Assembly: GCF_003815975.1 (NCBI RefSeq)
Contig: NZ_CP033932.1
Location: 1,708,501 to 1,772,500 of the forward strand
Source: Chryseobacterium bernardetii
GTDB taxonomy: Bacteria; Bacteroidota; Bacteroidia; Flavobacteriales; Weeksellaceae
Direction: 5' to 3'
Length of the DNA: 64,000 nt
Numbering within the stretch: the stretch's first letter is position 1; every line of letters starts with the position of its first letter. A program made the position numbers and the translations under genes. The notes beneath the pieces were generated by a model. That model was given only the letters and a program-made list of their open reading frames with translations, searched no databases and was not told the origin of the DNA. Positions 25,480 to 35,915 of the stretch are shown one piece after another.

Positions 25480-27192
25480 CTAATCCCTGAACTTTACATC
25501 CTTTATATTGAGATAATGAGTCACATTGCCTTTCCAGTGATTTTCTTCCAGCGTAAAAGCAAGATCAAAATTTTTATTTTTAAAATCCTCTACAAACTGT
25601 CCCAGTTTAAAGCCTACACATTCTATATTTCTGCCTGTAGATTCCTGCTTGATATAAAACTTAAGATGATTGTTATCTTTACCCATTGTTTTTACATAAC
25701 CTGAAAGTTTTTGGTTAGACAGAGTAAAGATAGGCTTCATGTTCTGAGGTCCGAATGGCGCCAGTTTTCTGTGAAAATTAATAAACTCCCTGTTGATGTC
25801 ATCAATCTTAATTTCAGAATCAATCGTAATAGAAGGCTCCTTTTGGTGCTCCTGGATCTTTTCAGAAACAACTTTCTCAAATTTAACTTTGAAAGCTTCA
25901 AATTTTTCTTTTTCCATTGAAAGCCCGGCAGCAGCATGATGTCCCCCGAATTTAAGGAAATATTCAGAACACATATCAAGGGCCTCATGAACATCAAAAT
26001 CCGAAACAGATCTTGCAGAAGCTACCATTTCCCCATTATTTCCATCTGTAAATACCAGGGTAGGCTTATAATAGGTTTCAATAAGTCTGGAAGCCACAAT
26101 TCCGATCACTCCTTTATTCCACTCAGGATGATAAACAATGGTAGTATGCTTTGTTTCCTGCTGAGATTCTATGATCTGGTTTAAAGCTGATAGGGTAGAA
26201 TTCATATCCAGTTCGCGTCTTTCATCATTAAGATTCATGATGTCATCTACGATTTGGTGGGCATGTTTCAGGTTTTCAGAAACCATAAGCTCTACAGCAG
26301 CTTTTCCATGGGAAATTCTTCCCGCAGCATTTATTTTAGGTGCGATTTCAAAAACAATATTTGAAATTTCAAAATGAGACAGTTTATCTTCCGGAATTAA
26401 TAATCTTAATCCAAGATTTCTTGTTTTTCTTAGGGTTTTCAGTCCCATTTTTGCAAGAACCCTGTTTTCGCCGGTCATTGAAACAATATCGGCTGCGATG
26501 GATATAGCCAAAAGATCCGTCAGCTCAAATAGCTCGGCATCCGGAAGTTTATAAATGGTATTAAGTCCCTGGCACAGTTTAAAACCTACACCGCATCCTG
26601 AAAGTTCCTTGAATGGATAACGGCAGTCACTTCTCTTAGGATCAAGTACAGCTGCAGCATTAGGAATCTCTTCACCGGGAAGGTGGTGATCACAGATAAT
26701 AAAGTCTATCCCAAGGCTGGAAGCATAATTAATCATATCAAGAGCCTTGATTCCACAGTCTAAAGCAATGATTAATGAAAAACCATTCTCTTTCGCAAAA
26801 TCAATTCCTTCGGTAGAAATCCCATATCCTTCAGAATTTCTGTCCGGGATATAGTAATCCAGGTATTTTTTTTCAACAATTTTGCTGAGGTAAAGGTACA
26901 TTAGGGCAACAGCTGTAGTTCCATCCACATCATAGTCGCCATATACCAATATTTTTTCGCCATTTTCAATTGCAGTGGCAATACGCTCTACAGCTTTTTG
27001 CATATCTGCCATTAAAAATGGGCTGTGTATATCGTTAAGGTTTGGTTTGAAAAATTCTCTCGCCTTCTGATAATTGTCAATTCCTCTTAGAACGAGAAGT
27101 TTAGATTCAAAAGTACCAAAACCAAGTGACGAACTTAGTCCGTCCACAACTTCCTCATCGGGTTCGGGCTTGTAAATCCATTTTTGACTCAT
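25480..27192 (-). CDS. recJ: Single-stranded-DNA-specific exonuclease RecJ
   Basis: I set the start at the ATG complementary to 27190-27192 (MSQKWIYKPEPDEEVVDG); a further in-frame ATG 30 bases upstream would add only a hydrophobic stretch unlike the family. The 570-residue 5'-3' exonuclease acts in recombination and mismatch repair. DHH phosphoesterase motifs are clear: KILVYGDYDVDGTTAVALMY, IICDHHLPGEEIPNAAAVLD and the DHHA1 part LKFGGHHAAAGLSMEKEKF. A C-terminal OB domain follows. The next gene on the strand is nadD. Confidence 0.96.
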   Translation of the reverse strand: MSQKWIYKPEPDEEVVDGLSSSLGFGTFESKLLVLRGIDNYQKAREFFKPNLNDIHSPFLMADMQKAVERIATAIENGEKILVYGDYDVDGTTAVALMYLYLSKIVEKKYLDYYIPDRNSEGYGISTEGIDFAKENGFSLIIALDCGIKALDMINYASSLGIDFIICDHHLPGEEIPNAAAVLDPKRSDCRYPFKELSGCGVGFKLCQGLNTIYKLPDAELFELTDLLAISIAADIVSMTGENRVLAKMGLKTLRKTRNLGLRLLIPEDKLSHFEISNIVFEIAPKINAAGRISHGKAAVELMVSENLKHAHQIVDDIMNLNDERRELDMNSTLSALNQIIESQQETKHTTIVYHPEWNKGVIGIVASRLIETYYKPTLVFTDGNNGEMVASARSVSDFDVHEALDMCSEYFLKFGGHHAAAGLSMEKEKFEAFKVKFEKVVSEKIQEHQKEPSITIDSEIKIDDINREFINFHRKLAPFGPQNMKPIFTLSNQKLSGYVKTMGKDNNHLKFYIKQESTGRNIECVGFKLGQFVEDFKNKNFDLAFTLEENHWKGNVTHYLNIKDVKFRD

Positions 27193-27295
27193 GTTCACAA
27201 AAATAAGGAAAAAAAATAGCATTTTGGTGGGATAGAGAATGAAGTTTTGACTTAATAATTGTTAAAAATTGATTACCTTCGTGCTCCAAATTTAA

Positions 27296-28114
27296 ATGAC
27301 TATGAAAAAAATTATTGTTTGCCTAATATTTTTAGGGGCAATGAATTCGATGGATGCACAGAAAATTAATCTTGGAAAAGCAGCCGGGATCGTTTCAAAT
27401 GGAGCGAAAGCTTTAACATTTACGAACGAAGATGCCATCAAATTATCTAAAGAATCCGTAGACTGGATGGATAAAAACAACCCTGTAGCAGGACCGAAAG
27501 ATCCTTATACAGTTAGGCTGAATAAGCTGTTTGGAAAACACAAATCTCAGGACGGCCTGAACCTGAACTACAAAGTTTATAAAGTAAAAGATATCAATGC
27601 CTTTGCTTGTGCAGACGGAAGTGTCCGGGTATTTTCTTCTCTGATGGATATTATGACAGATAATGAATTATTGGCTGTAATTGGTCATGAGATAGGACAT
27701 GTTAAAAATCAGGATACAAAAGATGCCATGAAATCTGCTTACTTAAAAGCCGCAGCGTTGGATGCCGCTTCATCGGCCTCTGGTGCAGTAGCTACTCTTA
27801 ATGACAGCCAGATCGGAAAGATGGCTAATGCTTTTTTAGATGCTTCTCACAGCAAAAAGCAAGAATCTGAAGCAGATACTTATTCTTATGATTTTATGAA
27901 GGCTAACAAATATGATGTAGTAGGTGCTTATACCGCTTTCAAAAAATTAGCTTTATTGTCACAAGGAAGTACACAATCCGGTTTTGAAAAAATGTTCAAC
28001 TCTCATCCGGACAGTGAAAAAAGAGCTCAGTCTATTAAAAAGAGAGCAGAAAAAGATGGGTTATGGAAAGATCCGGGAACTGTTGCTATTCCAACAACAA
28101 AACTTACAAAATAA
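27296..28114 (+). CDS. M48 family zinc metalloprotease, exported
   Basis: The 272-residue protein has a signal peptide (MTMKKIIVCLIFLGAMNSMD) and a peptidase M48 domain with AVIGHEIGHVKNQD; His131 and His135 are zinc ligands, and SKKQESEADTYSYDFM provides the downstream Glu. The N-terminus lacks membrane helices, so it is likely periplasmic and could act in quality control like BepA/LoiP. A second start at the third codon is possible. It is divergent from recJ and followed by a strong terminator. Confidence 0.92.
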   Translation: MTMKKIIVCLIFLGAMNSMDAQKINLGKAAGIVSNGAKALTFTNEDAIKLSKESVDWMDKNNPVAGPKDPYTVRLNKLFGKHKSQDGLNLNYKVYKVKDINAFACADGSVRVFSSLMDIMTDNELLAVIGHEIGHVKNQDTKDAMKSAYLKAAALDAASSASGAVATLNDSQIGKMANAFLDASHSKKQESEADTYSYDFMKANKYDVVGAYTAFKKLALLSQGSTQSGFEKMFNSHPDSEKRAQSIKKRAEKDGLWKDPGTVAIPTTKLTK

Positions 28115-28136
28115 TTATTTTATTTATTGTTTAAAC

Positions 28137-28172
28137 AAAAATACCTCAAAGCAAAGCTTTGAGGTATTTTTA
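28137..28172. terminator. Bidirectional terminator between M48 protease and ABC-F genes
   Basis: AAAAATACCTCAAAG and CTTTGAGGTATTTTT form a long stem across a short loop, with T-runs on both strands. Confidence 0.9.
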
Positions 28173-28193
28173 TATTCATTTGATGTATCAAGA

Positions 28194-29888
<1,695 letters not shown>

Positions 29889-29934
29889 TTAAATGTATGG
29901 TATTTTTTATATATTTCATTAACGAAATTTTAAA

Positions 29935-30396
29935 ATGATGAAGATTGAGAAAACAGTTAATATATTAAACAGAAGAGCCCGTTTTGAATATGAAATTCTT
30001 GAAGAATATGAAGCCGGAATGGTTTTAACGGGTACAGAAATAAAATCTTTACGTTCTTCCAAAGCATCTATTACAGAATCCTTCTGTCAGTTTATTGATG
30101 GGGAATTGTACATCATCAACATGATGATTGATGAGTACAAATTGGGAACTTTTTACAACCATAAAACAAAAAGGGAACGGAAATTGCTCTTGCACAAAAA
30201 AGAATTGCAAAAACTTGAAAAAAAGTTAAAAGATGCAGGGAATACGATTATACCTTTAAAATTATATATCACTGACAGGGGTAAAGCAAAAGTGCTGATA
30301 GCGCTGGGTAGAGGGAAAAAGCTTTTCGATAAAAGAGAGGCCATTAAAGATAGAGAAAATAAGCGGAACCTGGACAGAATATTAAAGAAAAGTTAA
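29935..30396 (+). CDS. smpB: SsrA-binding protein SmpB
   Basis: The 153-residue protein brings tmRNA to stalled ribosomes. Family segments are NRRARFEYEILEEYEAGMVL, TGTEIKSLRSSKASITESF, HKTKRERKLLLHKKEL and LALGRGKKLFDKREAIKDRE-like residues (here IALGRGKKLFDKREAIKDRE). Length is normal. Two Met codons open the gene; the first is used here. No tmRNA gene was found in this window. Confidence 0.96.
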   Translation: MMKIEKTVNILNRRARFEYEILEEYEAGMVLTGTEIKSLRSSKASITESFCQFIDGELYIINMMIDEYKLGTFYNHKTKRERKLLLHKKELQKLEKKLKDAGNTIIPLKLYITDRGKAKVLIALGRGKKLFDKREAIKDRENKRNLDRILKKS

Positions 30397-30473
30397 AAAT
30401 CATTTGAAAAACTTTGTATATAAAGAAAAATTATATTTATTTTGCATTATCAATTATTTAATCATTTAATTCT

Positions 30474-31988
30474 ATGAAAAATCTAAAATTAGGAATTTCA
30501 GCATTGGCGCTTACCGTTGCCTCTACTGTTTTCGCACAGACTACCAACAATCCGTGGTTAATCGGAGTTGGTGCTCACGCTGAAAACCACGTAGCAGCAA
30601 GATCTACATTCGGTAACACGTTCTCTGCGAAAAATTTAACAAAGAACCTGTTCAATATGAACAGCTATTCTATTACACCTCCATTATCTAAGTTAACAGT
30701 TGCTAGAAACGTAGGTAAAGGTTTGGTTATTGACTGGCAGACTTCTGTTGGAAATGTTGAAAACAAAAGATTCAACATGGGGAAAGAATTTTTCCTAATG
30801 ACAGGTCTAGGTTTCCAGGCTCACGGTGCAGGTCTTTTATGGAACGAAGAATCTTGGTTCGATCCATATTTAAGAGTTGGTGCTAACTATCTAAGACATG
30901 ACTATACAGGACAATCATTCCCTAAAAATGGTCTTGATGCTAATGGTAATGTATTAGACTATAATGTTTCAAACGGAGATAATGGTAACGAGAATGGTAA
31001 AGCTAATCACTTTACTGTAGCTACAGGTGCTGGTGCTAACTTCTGGGTAACTAAAAACTTCGGTCTAGGTATTCAAGGAGATTATGTATCTACTCCAGGT
31101 GATAAATCTACTGTTGCTAACTTCTGGCAAGCTTCTGCTTCCATCTTATTCAGATTCGGAAACAGAGATAGAGATAAAGATGGTATCCTAGATAAAGACG
31201 ATCTTTGTCCAGATACTCCAGGTTTACCAGAATTCCAAGGATGTCCTGATACTGACGGTGACGGAGTTCCAGATAAAGACGATCAATGTCCAGATGTAGC
31301 TGGTCCAGTTGAAAACAACGGTTGTCCTTGGCCAGATACAGACGGTGACGGTGTAATCGATAAAGATGATGCTTGTCCTACTGTAGCAGGTCCTGCTGAA
31401 AACAAAGGTTGTCCTTGGCCAGATACAGACGGTGACGGTATCCTTGATAAAGATGATGCTTGTCCTACTGTTCCAGGTCTTCCAGAATACAACGGATGTC
31501 CTAAACCAAAAGACGTAATCGCTAAAGAAGCTACAGGAGCTCTTAAAGATATCTTGTTCAACTTCAACAAAGCGACTATCAGACCAGAATCTAATGGTAA
31601 ATTAGATCAAGCTGCTACTATCATTAAGCAATCTAACGACGGAACGTTCTTAGTAACAGGTCACACAGATGCTAAAGGTGCTGCTGCTTACAACTTAAAA
31701 CTTTCAAGAGAAAGAGCTGCTGCTGTAGTTGCTGCTCTTGAGTCTAGAGGTGTTAGCGGAACTCAATTGAAATCTACTGGTGTAGGTTCTAGAGATGCTC
31801 AAGTTCCTGCAAAAGCTTCTGATGCTGAAAGAATGGTTGACAGAAAAGTAGTTGTAGAAGCTGTAAACGGTGCTGCTTGGGATGCACTTAAGAAATCTGA
31901 TCTAGAAGTAGTAGAGAAGAAGACTGTAGTGAAAAAAGCTAAAAAAGCTCCAGCTAAGAAAAAAGCTGCTGCTAAAAAGAAAAAATAA
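30474..31988 (+). CDS. OmpA-family outer-membrane protein with thrombospondin type-3 repeats
   Basis: The 504-residue protein has a signal peptide (MKNLKLGISALALTVASTVF then AQ), an N-terminal beta-barrel (about 25-230), then four calcium-binding thrombospondin-3 repeats (about 232-345, DKDGILDKDDLCPDTPGLPE pattern), and a C-terminal OmpA peptidoglycan-binding domain (LVTGHTDAKGAAAYNLKLSR and VGSRDAQVPAKASDAERMVD). A 25-residue Lys/Ala-rich tail follows. Codon use is highly biased, so it is likely a major outer-membrane protein tethering the membrane to the cell wall. Confidence 0.95.
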   Translation: MKNLKLGISALALTVASTVFAQTTNNPWLIGVGAHAENHVAARSTFGNTFSAKNLTKNLFNMNSYSITPPLSKLTVARNVGKGLVIDWQTSVGNVENKRFNMGKEFFLMTGLGFQAHGAGLLWNEESWFDPYLRVGANYLRHDYTGQSFPKNGLDANGNVLDYNVSNGDNGNENGKANHFTVATGAGANFWVTKNFGLGIQGDYVSTPGDKSTVANFWQASASILFRFGNRDRDKDGILDKDDLCPDTPGLPEFQGCPDTDGDGVPDKDDQCPDVAGPVENNGCPWPDTDGDGVIDKDDACPTVAGPAENKGCPWPDTDGDGILDKDDACPTVPGLPEYNGCPKPKDVIAKEATGALKDILFNFNKATIRPESNGKLDQAATIIKQSNDGTFLVTGHTDAKGAAAYNLKLSRERAAAVVAALESRGVSGTQLKSTGVGSRDAQVPAKASDAERMVDRKVVVEAVNGAAWDALKKSDLEVVEKKTVVKKAKKAPAKKKAAAKKKK

Positions 31989-32008
31989 TTAATTTTTCTA
32001 AATAATGA

Positions 32009-32041
32009 ATACCTCCAATTTTTTGGAGGTATTTTTTTTTT
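32009..32041 (+). terminator. Strong terminator after the OmpA gene
   Basis: AATACCTCCAA and TTGGAGGTATT pair across a short T-rich loop and are followed by nine T. It lies 20 bases after the stop of the gene. Confidence 0.92.
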
Positions 32042-32082
32042 GTGGACTTTTGAGTAATTTTGCTGAAAATTAAAAATTAAAA

Positions 32083-32823
32083 ATGGGAAGAGCATTTGAA
32101 TATAGAAAAGCTTCTAAAATGGCCAGATGGGATAAAATGGCCAAAACTTTCTCTAAAATAGGTAAGGATATTGCATTAGCAGTAAAAGCAGGTGGAGCAG
32201 ATCCTGAATCTAACCCGGCACTGAGAAGATGTATCCAAAACGCTAAGGGGGCAAACATGCCTAAGGATAATGTTGAAAGAGCCATTAAAAAAGCCAGTGG
32301 CGCAGATGCAGAAAACTACGAAGAAATTACTTATGAAGGATATGGACAGGGAGGTGTTGCTTTCTTTGTAGAATGTACTACAAACAATACTACAAGAACT
32401 GTAGCTAACGTAAGAGCTATTTTCAACAAGTTTGACGGAAACCTGGGTAAAAATGGTGAGCTTGCATTTATCTTCGATAGAAAAGGAATCTTTACAATTG
32501 ATCTGGCTCAAGTAAAAATGGAGTGGGATGACTTCGAAATGGAAATGATTGATGGCGGAGCCGAAGATGTGGAAAAAGATGAAGAAGAAGTAATGATTAC
32601 AACTGCTTTTGAGGATTTCGGATCTTTATCTCATAAATTGGATGAACTTGGTATTGAAGCAAAGAGTGCAGAATTACAAAGAATTCCAAACAATACAAAA
32701 GAGGTAAATGAAGAGCAGTTTAAAGCAAATATGAAAATGCTTGAGCGTTTTGAGGATGACGATGATGTACAAAACGTTTATCACAATATGGAAATCACTG
32801 AAGAGTTGATGAATTCTTTATAA
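32083..32823 (+). CDS. YebC/PmpR family DNA-binding or translation regulator
   Basis: The 246-residue protein opens MGRAFEYRKASKMARWDKMA and has KNAKGANMPKDNVERAIKKA, the family hallmark, then YEEITYEGYGQGGVAFFVEC. Members are described as transcription regulators and, more recently, as factors easing translation of polyproline stretches. The spacing from the OmpA terminator and a TAATTTTG -7 box (32055-32062) indicates its own promoter. The next gene is 135 bases on. Confidence 0.93.
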   Translation: MGRAFEYRKASKMARWDKMAKTFSKIGKDIALAVKAGGADPESNPALRRCIQNAKGANMPKDNVERAIKKASGADAENYEEITYEGYGQGGVAFFVECTTNNTTRTVANVRAIFNKFDGNLGKNGELAFIFDRKGIFTIDLAQVKMEWDDFEMEMIDGGAEDVEKDEEEVMITTAFEDFGSLSHKLDELGIEAKSAELQRIPNNTKEVNEEQFKANMKMLERFEDDDDVQNVYHNMEITEELMNSL

Positions 32824-32958
32824 AAAATAATATAGCATTCATATACAGTTAACTTTCAATTAGTTTCTTTGTAAAAAACTATGAAGCGCCTTAATGTATT
32901 TTTTATTTGAAATCACAGGCGTTCCGTCCGGCAAATTAAAAAGCTGAAAAATATACGG

Positions 32959-33783
32959 ATGAAAAGAAACGTTGAGCTAGTTGTCATATCGGATGTTCAT
33001 TTGGGAACTTATGGATGTAAGGCTAAGGAATTGCTGAGATACCTCAATTCTATCCAGCCTAAAACTTTGGTTTTGAATGGTGATATCATTGATATCTGGC
33101 AATTCAAAAAGTCTTACTTCCCTAAACCTCATTTGAAAGTGATCAGAAAGATCCTTTCATTTGCTACCAAGAATACAGATGTTTATTATATTACGGGAAA
33201 CCATGATGAAATGTTCCGTAAGTTTACCGATTTTGAATTGGGAAAACTTAAAGTCTGTAATAAAATCTGTCTGACGATTGACCAGAAAAAAACCTGGATT
33301 TTTCACGGAGATGTTTTCGATGCATCAGTCCAGCATTCCAAGTGGATCGCCAAACTTGGCGGCAAGGGGTACGACCTTTTAATTATTATCAATAATGTAG
33401 TGAATTGGTTTTTGGAGAAAATGGGTAGAGAGAAATATTCGTTTTCAAAAAAGATTAAAAATAATGTAAAAAAAGCGGTAAAGTACATTGGTGACTTTGA
33501 GCTCACGGCTTCTGAACTGGCCATTGATAATCAATATGACTATGTGGTTTGCGGACACATTCATCAGCCGCAGATTCGGGAGGTTGTTAATAAAAAAGGA
33601 TCCTGTACTTACCTGAATTCCGGTGACTGGATTGAAAATCTGTCTGCATTGGAATATCATGATAAGGAATGGAAGATCTTTTACTATGACGATCACAAAC
33701 ATTTACTGAAAGATGACGAGGCAGAGGAAATTCAGGAAATGGATAATTCTGAGCTTTTAAAAATCGTAACCAATTTTACTTAA
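32959..33783 (+). CDS. Metallophosphoesterase, UDP-2,3-diacylglucosamine diphosphatase-like
   Basis: The 274-residue cytosolic protein has the calcineurin-type motifs VVISDVHLGTYG, LVLNGDIIDIWQF, YITGNHDEMF and VCGHIHQPQIREV, plus LNSGDWIENLSAL. The layout resembles LpxH/LpxI-type lipid A enzymes and their paralogues. Its stop codon overlaps by one base the start of a glycosyltransferase gene (TAATG at 33781-33785), so the two are translationally coupled, which suggests a shared role in envelope glycolipid metabolism. The exact substrate is not determined. Confidence 0.9.
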   Translation: MKRNVELVVISDVHLGTYGCKAKELLRYLNSIQPKTLVLNGDIIDIWQFKKSYFPKPHLKVIRKILSFATKNTDVYYITGNHDEMFRKFTDFELGKLKVCNKICLTIDQKKTWIFHGDVFDASVQHSKWIAKLGGKGYDLLIIINNVVNWFLEKMGREKYSFSKKIKNNVKKAVKYIGDFELTASELAIDNQYDYVVCGHIHQPQIREVVNKKGSCTYLNSGDWIENLSALEYHDKEWKIFYYDDHKHLLKDDEAEEIQEMDNSELLKIVTNFT

Positions 33784-34754
33784 TGAAAATACTGTATGCA
33801 TTTCAGGGTACCGGAAACGGTCATATGGCCAGAGCTCAGGAGATTATCCCGATACTCAAAAAATATGCTTCGGTAGACACGCTCATTAGTGGACACCAGT
33901 CGCAATTAAAGGCTGATTTTGCCATTGATTTTCAATATAGAGGTATTTCCCTTCTTTATAACAAAACAGGAGGCTTATCCTATCGGAAAACGTTTTCTGA
34001 GAATAAATTTATTGATGCGGCAAGAACGATAAGAAATTTAGAGCTTTCTCAATATGACTTAATTATTAACGATTATGAGCCTTTGACAGGCTGGGCTTCA
34101 AAATTAAAGAAACTGCCACTGATTGAACTGAGCCATCAGGCATCCATGAGTTTTCCGGAAACACCTAAGCCTGAAAAGAAAGATTTCCTGGGAGAAATGA
34201 TTTTAAAATATTATGTTCCCAGTGAAAGAAAGATTGGCTTTCATTTTGAAAATTATCATCCACAGATTAAAAAGCCGGTCATACGGAAAAAGATCAGAAA
34301 CCTTACCCCTTACAAGCAAGGTTATTATCTTGTTTATCTTCCGAGTTTTGCAGATGAAAATATTATTAAAGTTCTAAGAAAAATTCCGGTAGAATGGAAA
34401 GTTTTTTCAAAATACAGTAAAGTTCGGGTTAAAGTGAAAAACGTAGAAGTATTTCCTATTGATGAAACCCAGTATCTTAAATATTTTGAAAACTGTGAAG
34501 GTATTTTGTGCAATGCAGGCTTCGAAACTCCTGCTGAAGCGCTTTTCATGGATAAAAAACTATTTGTAATCCCTATCCATAACCAGTATGAACAGGAATG
34601 TAACGCCTGTGCTCTTGATAAGATGGGGATTCCAAATTCCAAAATTCTAGACTTTCAGGAGATTATGGAATGGGTAGCTTCAGAGTATCATCTGAAAGTA
34701 GATTATCCGGATAATATTGAAGAAATCCTGGTGAAGGATGTTTTAGCTCTTTAA
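33783..34754 (+). CDS. Glycosyltransferase family protein (MGT/MurG-like fold)
   Basis: The 323-residue protein starts MKILYAFQGTGNGHMARAQE, the GxGxxxR/H loop of GT-B enzymes. The C-terminal donor half has CEGILCNAGFETPAEALFMD and KKLFVIPIHNQYEQECNA, typical of the UDP-sugar-binding region. It starts in the stop codon of the phosphoesterase gene. Acceptor and donor are unknown; glycolipid modification is inferred from the neighbour. Its last 12 bases overlap the opposing GNAT gene. Confidence 0.87.
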   Translation: MKILYAFQGTGNGHMARAQEIIPILKKYASVDTLISGHQSQLKADFAIDFQYRGISLLYNKTGGLSYRKTFSENKFIDAARTIRNLELSQYDLIINDYEPLTGWASKLKKLPLIELSHQASMSFPETPKPEKKDFLGEMILKYYVPSERKIGFHFENYHPQIKKPVIRKKIRNLTPYKQGYYLVYLPSFADENIIKVLRKIPVEWKVFSKYSKVRVKVKNVEVFPIDETQYLKYFENCEGILCNAGFETPAEALFMDKKLFVIPIHNQYEQECNACALDKMGIPNSKILDFQEIMEWVASEYHLKVDYPDNIEEILVKDVLAL

Positions 34755-35033
34755 GAAAATATCGTCCACATCATTCATTCTCATCATGACAGCTCTGGCA
34801 TAAGAGCAGTGAGGATAAACATTCCAGTTATTTTCCCTTGCAAATTTGATGGCTTCTTCCACTAAGTATTTTCCCATTCCTCTTCCTTCAAACTCAGGAT
34901 GTACAAGGACAAAAGAAATAATCAGTTTTTGCTCTTCCGGGAAAATAGTATAGGTTAATCTTCCTACTTCTTTTACTTCATTGTTCAGGGTAAGAACTCC
35001 GCCGTTTCCGGATCTGTTGTTTTCAAATTTCAT
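34743..35033 (-). CDS. Small GNAT-family N-acetyltransferase (YjdJ-like)
   Basis: The 96-residue protein is a compact GNAT-like domain (PF14542 type). It contains EGRGMGKYLVEEAIKFAREN, the acetyl-CoA pyrophosphate-binding loop, and NVYPHCSYARAVMMR. Members lack a known acceptor. Its 3' end overlaps the 3' end of the glycosyltransferase gene by 12 bases, so both transcripts must run through each other's last codons. Confidence 0.88.
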   Translation of the reverse strand: MKFENNRSGNGGVLTLNNEVKEVGRLTYTIFPEEQKLIISFVLVHPEFEGRGMGKYLVEEAIKFARENNWNVYPHCSYARAVMMRMNDVDDIFLKS

Positions 35034-35137
35034 GATATAGGGTTTATTGTATTAAAGGTACAAAATTAAAGCAATAATAAAGCAGTTCTACAATTCATCA
35101 TTCACTTGCGGAACAAAACTGACTATTGACCATTGTA

Positions 35138-35887
35138 TTAATTATCCTTTCCGGTATAATAGTTATAGTCTTTAATAATAACATTGATAAACTGTTTTTC
35201 CGTCATTTTGGTAGGATCTATTTCCAGTTTCAGAATGCTTTTGATCTTATCGGAAAGTTTACTGATGATCTGGCGGTCGTCTGCTTTCACAGCTTTAGTA
35301 TAATTATCCTTAATGATTCTCATATCATTATCACTCAAAGCAATCACCTGAGGAAATGAAGGAACATAATCTTCGTTGATGTTCTCAAGAATAGTATGAG
35401 AAATATTGATGTTGTTTTTTAAAGAAATCACAGCTGTTCCGGAGGCGATATCTCCCAAGCGCTGATTATTTTTGGAAACGATCATTGAAATTAAGCCTAC
35501 TACTCCCGCAAAGGATACATCTATAAGCCTGAATACCCAACGGATCATATAATCTCCAAAGCCGGCCTGATATCCATCAATCTTTACCACTCTGATTTTC
35601 ATGAGTTTTTTTCCCGGTGTCTGTCCTTCCATTAAACTTTCTAAAACTAAAGGATAGATGTAAGTAGGAAAGGAAAGGATGATATAAACGGCCATTACAG
35701 ACCAGCTATCCAGGCCATTAAGCAAATATCCCAGGTCCAGGACGTTGAAAAACAAATACAGGATAATGACAATATAGGCAACCCTTATCAGAAGATCAAT
35801 GATAAATGCAAGCATTCTTTCTCCAACACTTGCTGTATTGAAGTTAATATTTACATTTTGTGAAGTATTTATCGCGATCTGAGACAT
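35138..35887 (-). CDS. RDD-family membrane protein
   Basis: The 249-residue protein has the RDD domain (about 20-150): VGERMLAFIIDLLIRVAYIV with the Arg/Asp motif, then VLESLMEGQTPGKKLMKIRV and DYMIRWVFRLIDVSFAG. Three or four transmembrane helices are followed by a cytosolic C-terminal part. It is divergent from the SpoIIM gene by 28 bases, so promoters overlap. RDD proteins may act as transporters; the link to the MoxR operon is a recurrent arrangement in Bacteroidota. Confidence 0.9.
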   Translation of the reverse strand: MSQIAINTSQNVNINFNTASVGERMLAFIIDLLIRVAYIVIILYLFFNVLDLGYLLNGLDSWSVMAVYIILSFPTYIYPLVLESLMEGQTPGKKLMKIRVVKIDGYQAGFGDYMIRWVFRLIDVSFAGVVGLISMIVSKNNQRLGDIASGTAVISLKNNINISHTILENINEDYVPSFPQVIALSDNDMRIIKDNYTKAVKADDRQIISKLSDKIKSILKLEIDPTKMTEKQFINVIIKDYNYYTGKDN

Positions 35888-35915
35888 ATTTTTTATTATT
35901 TTAGCCTTTACAATT

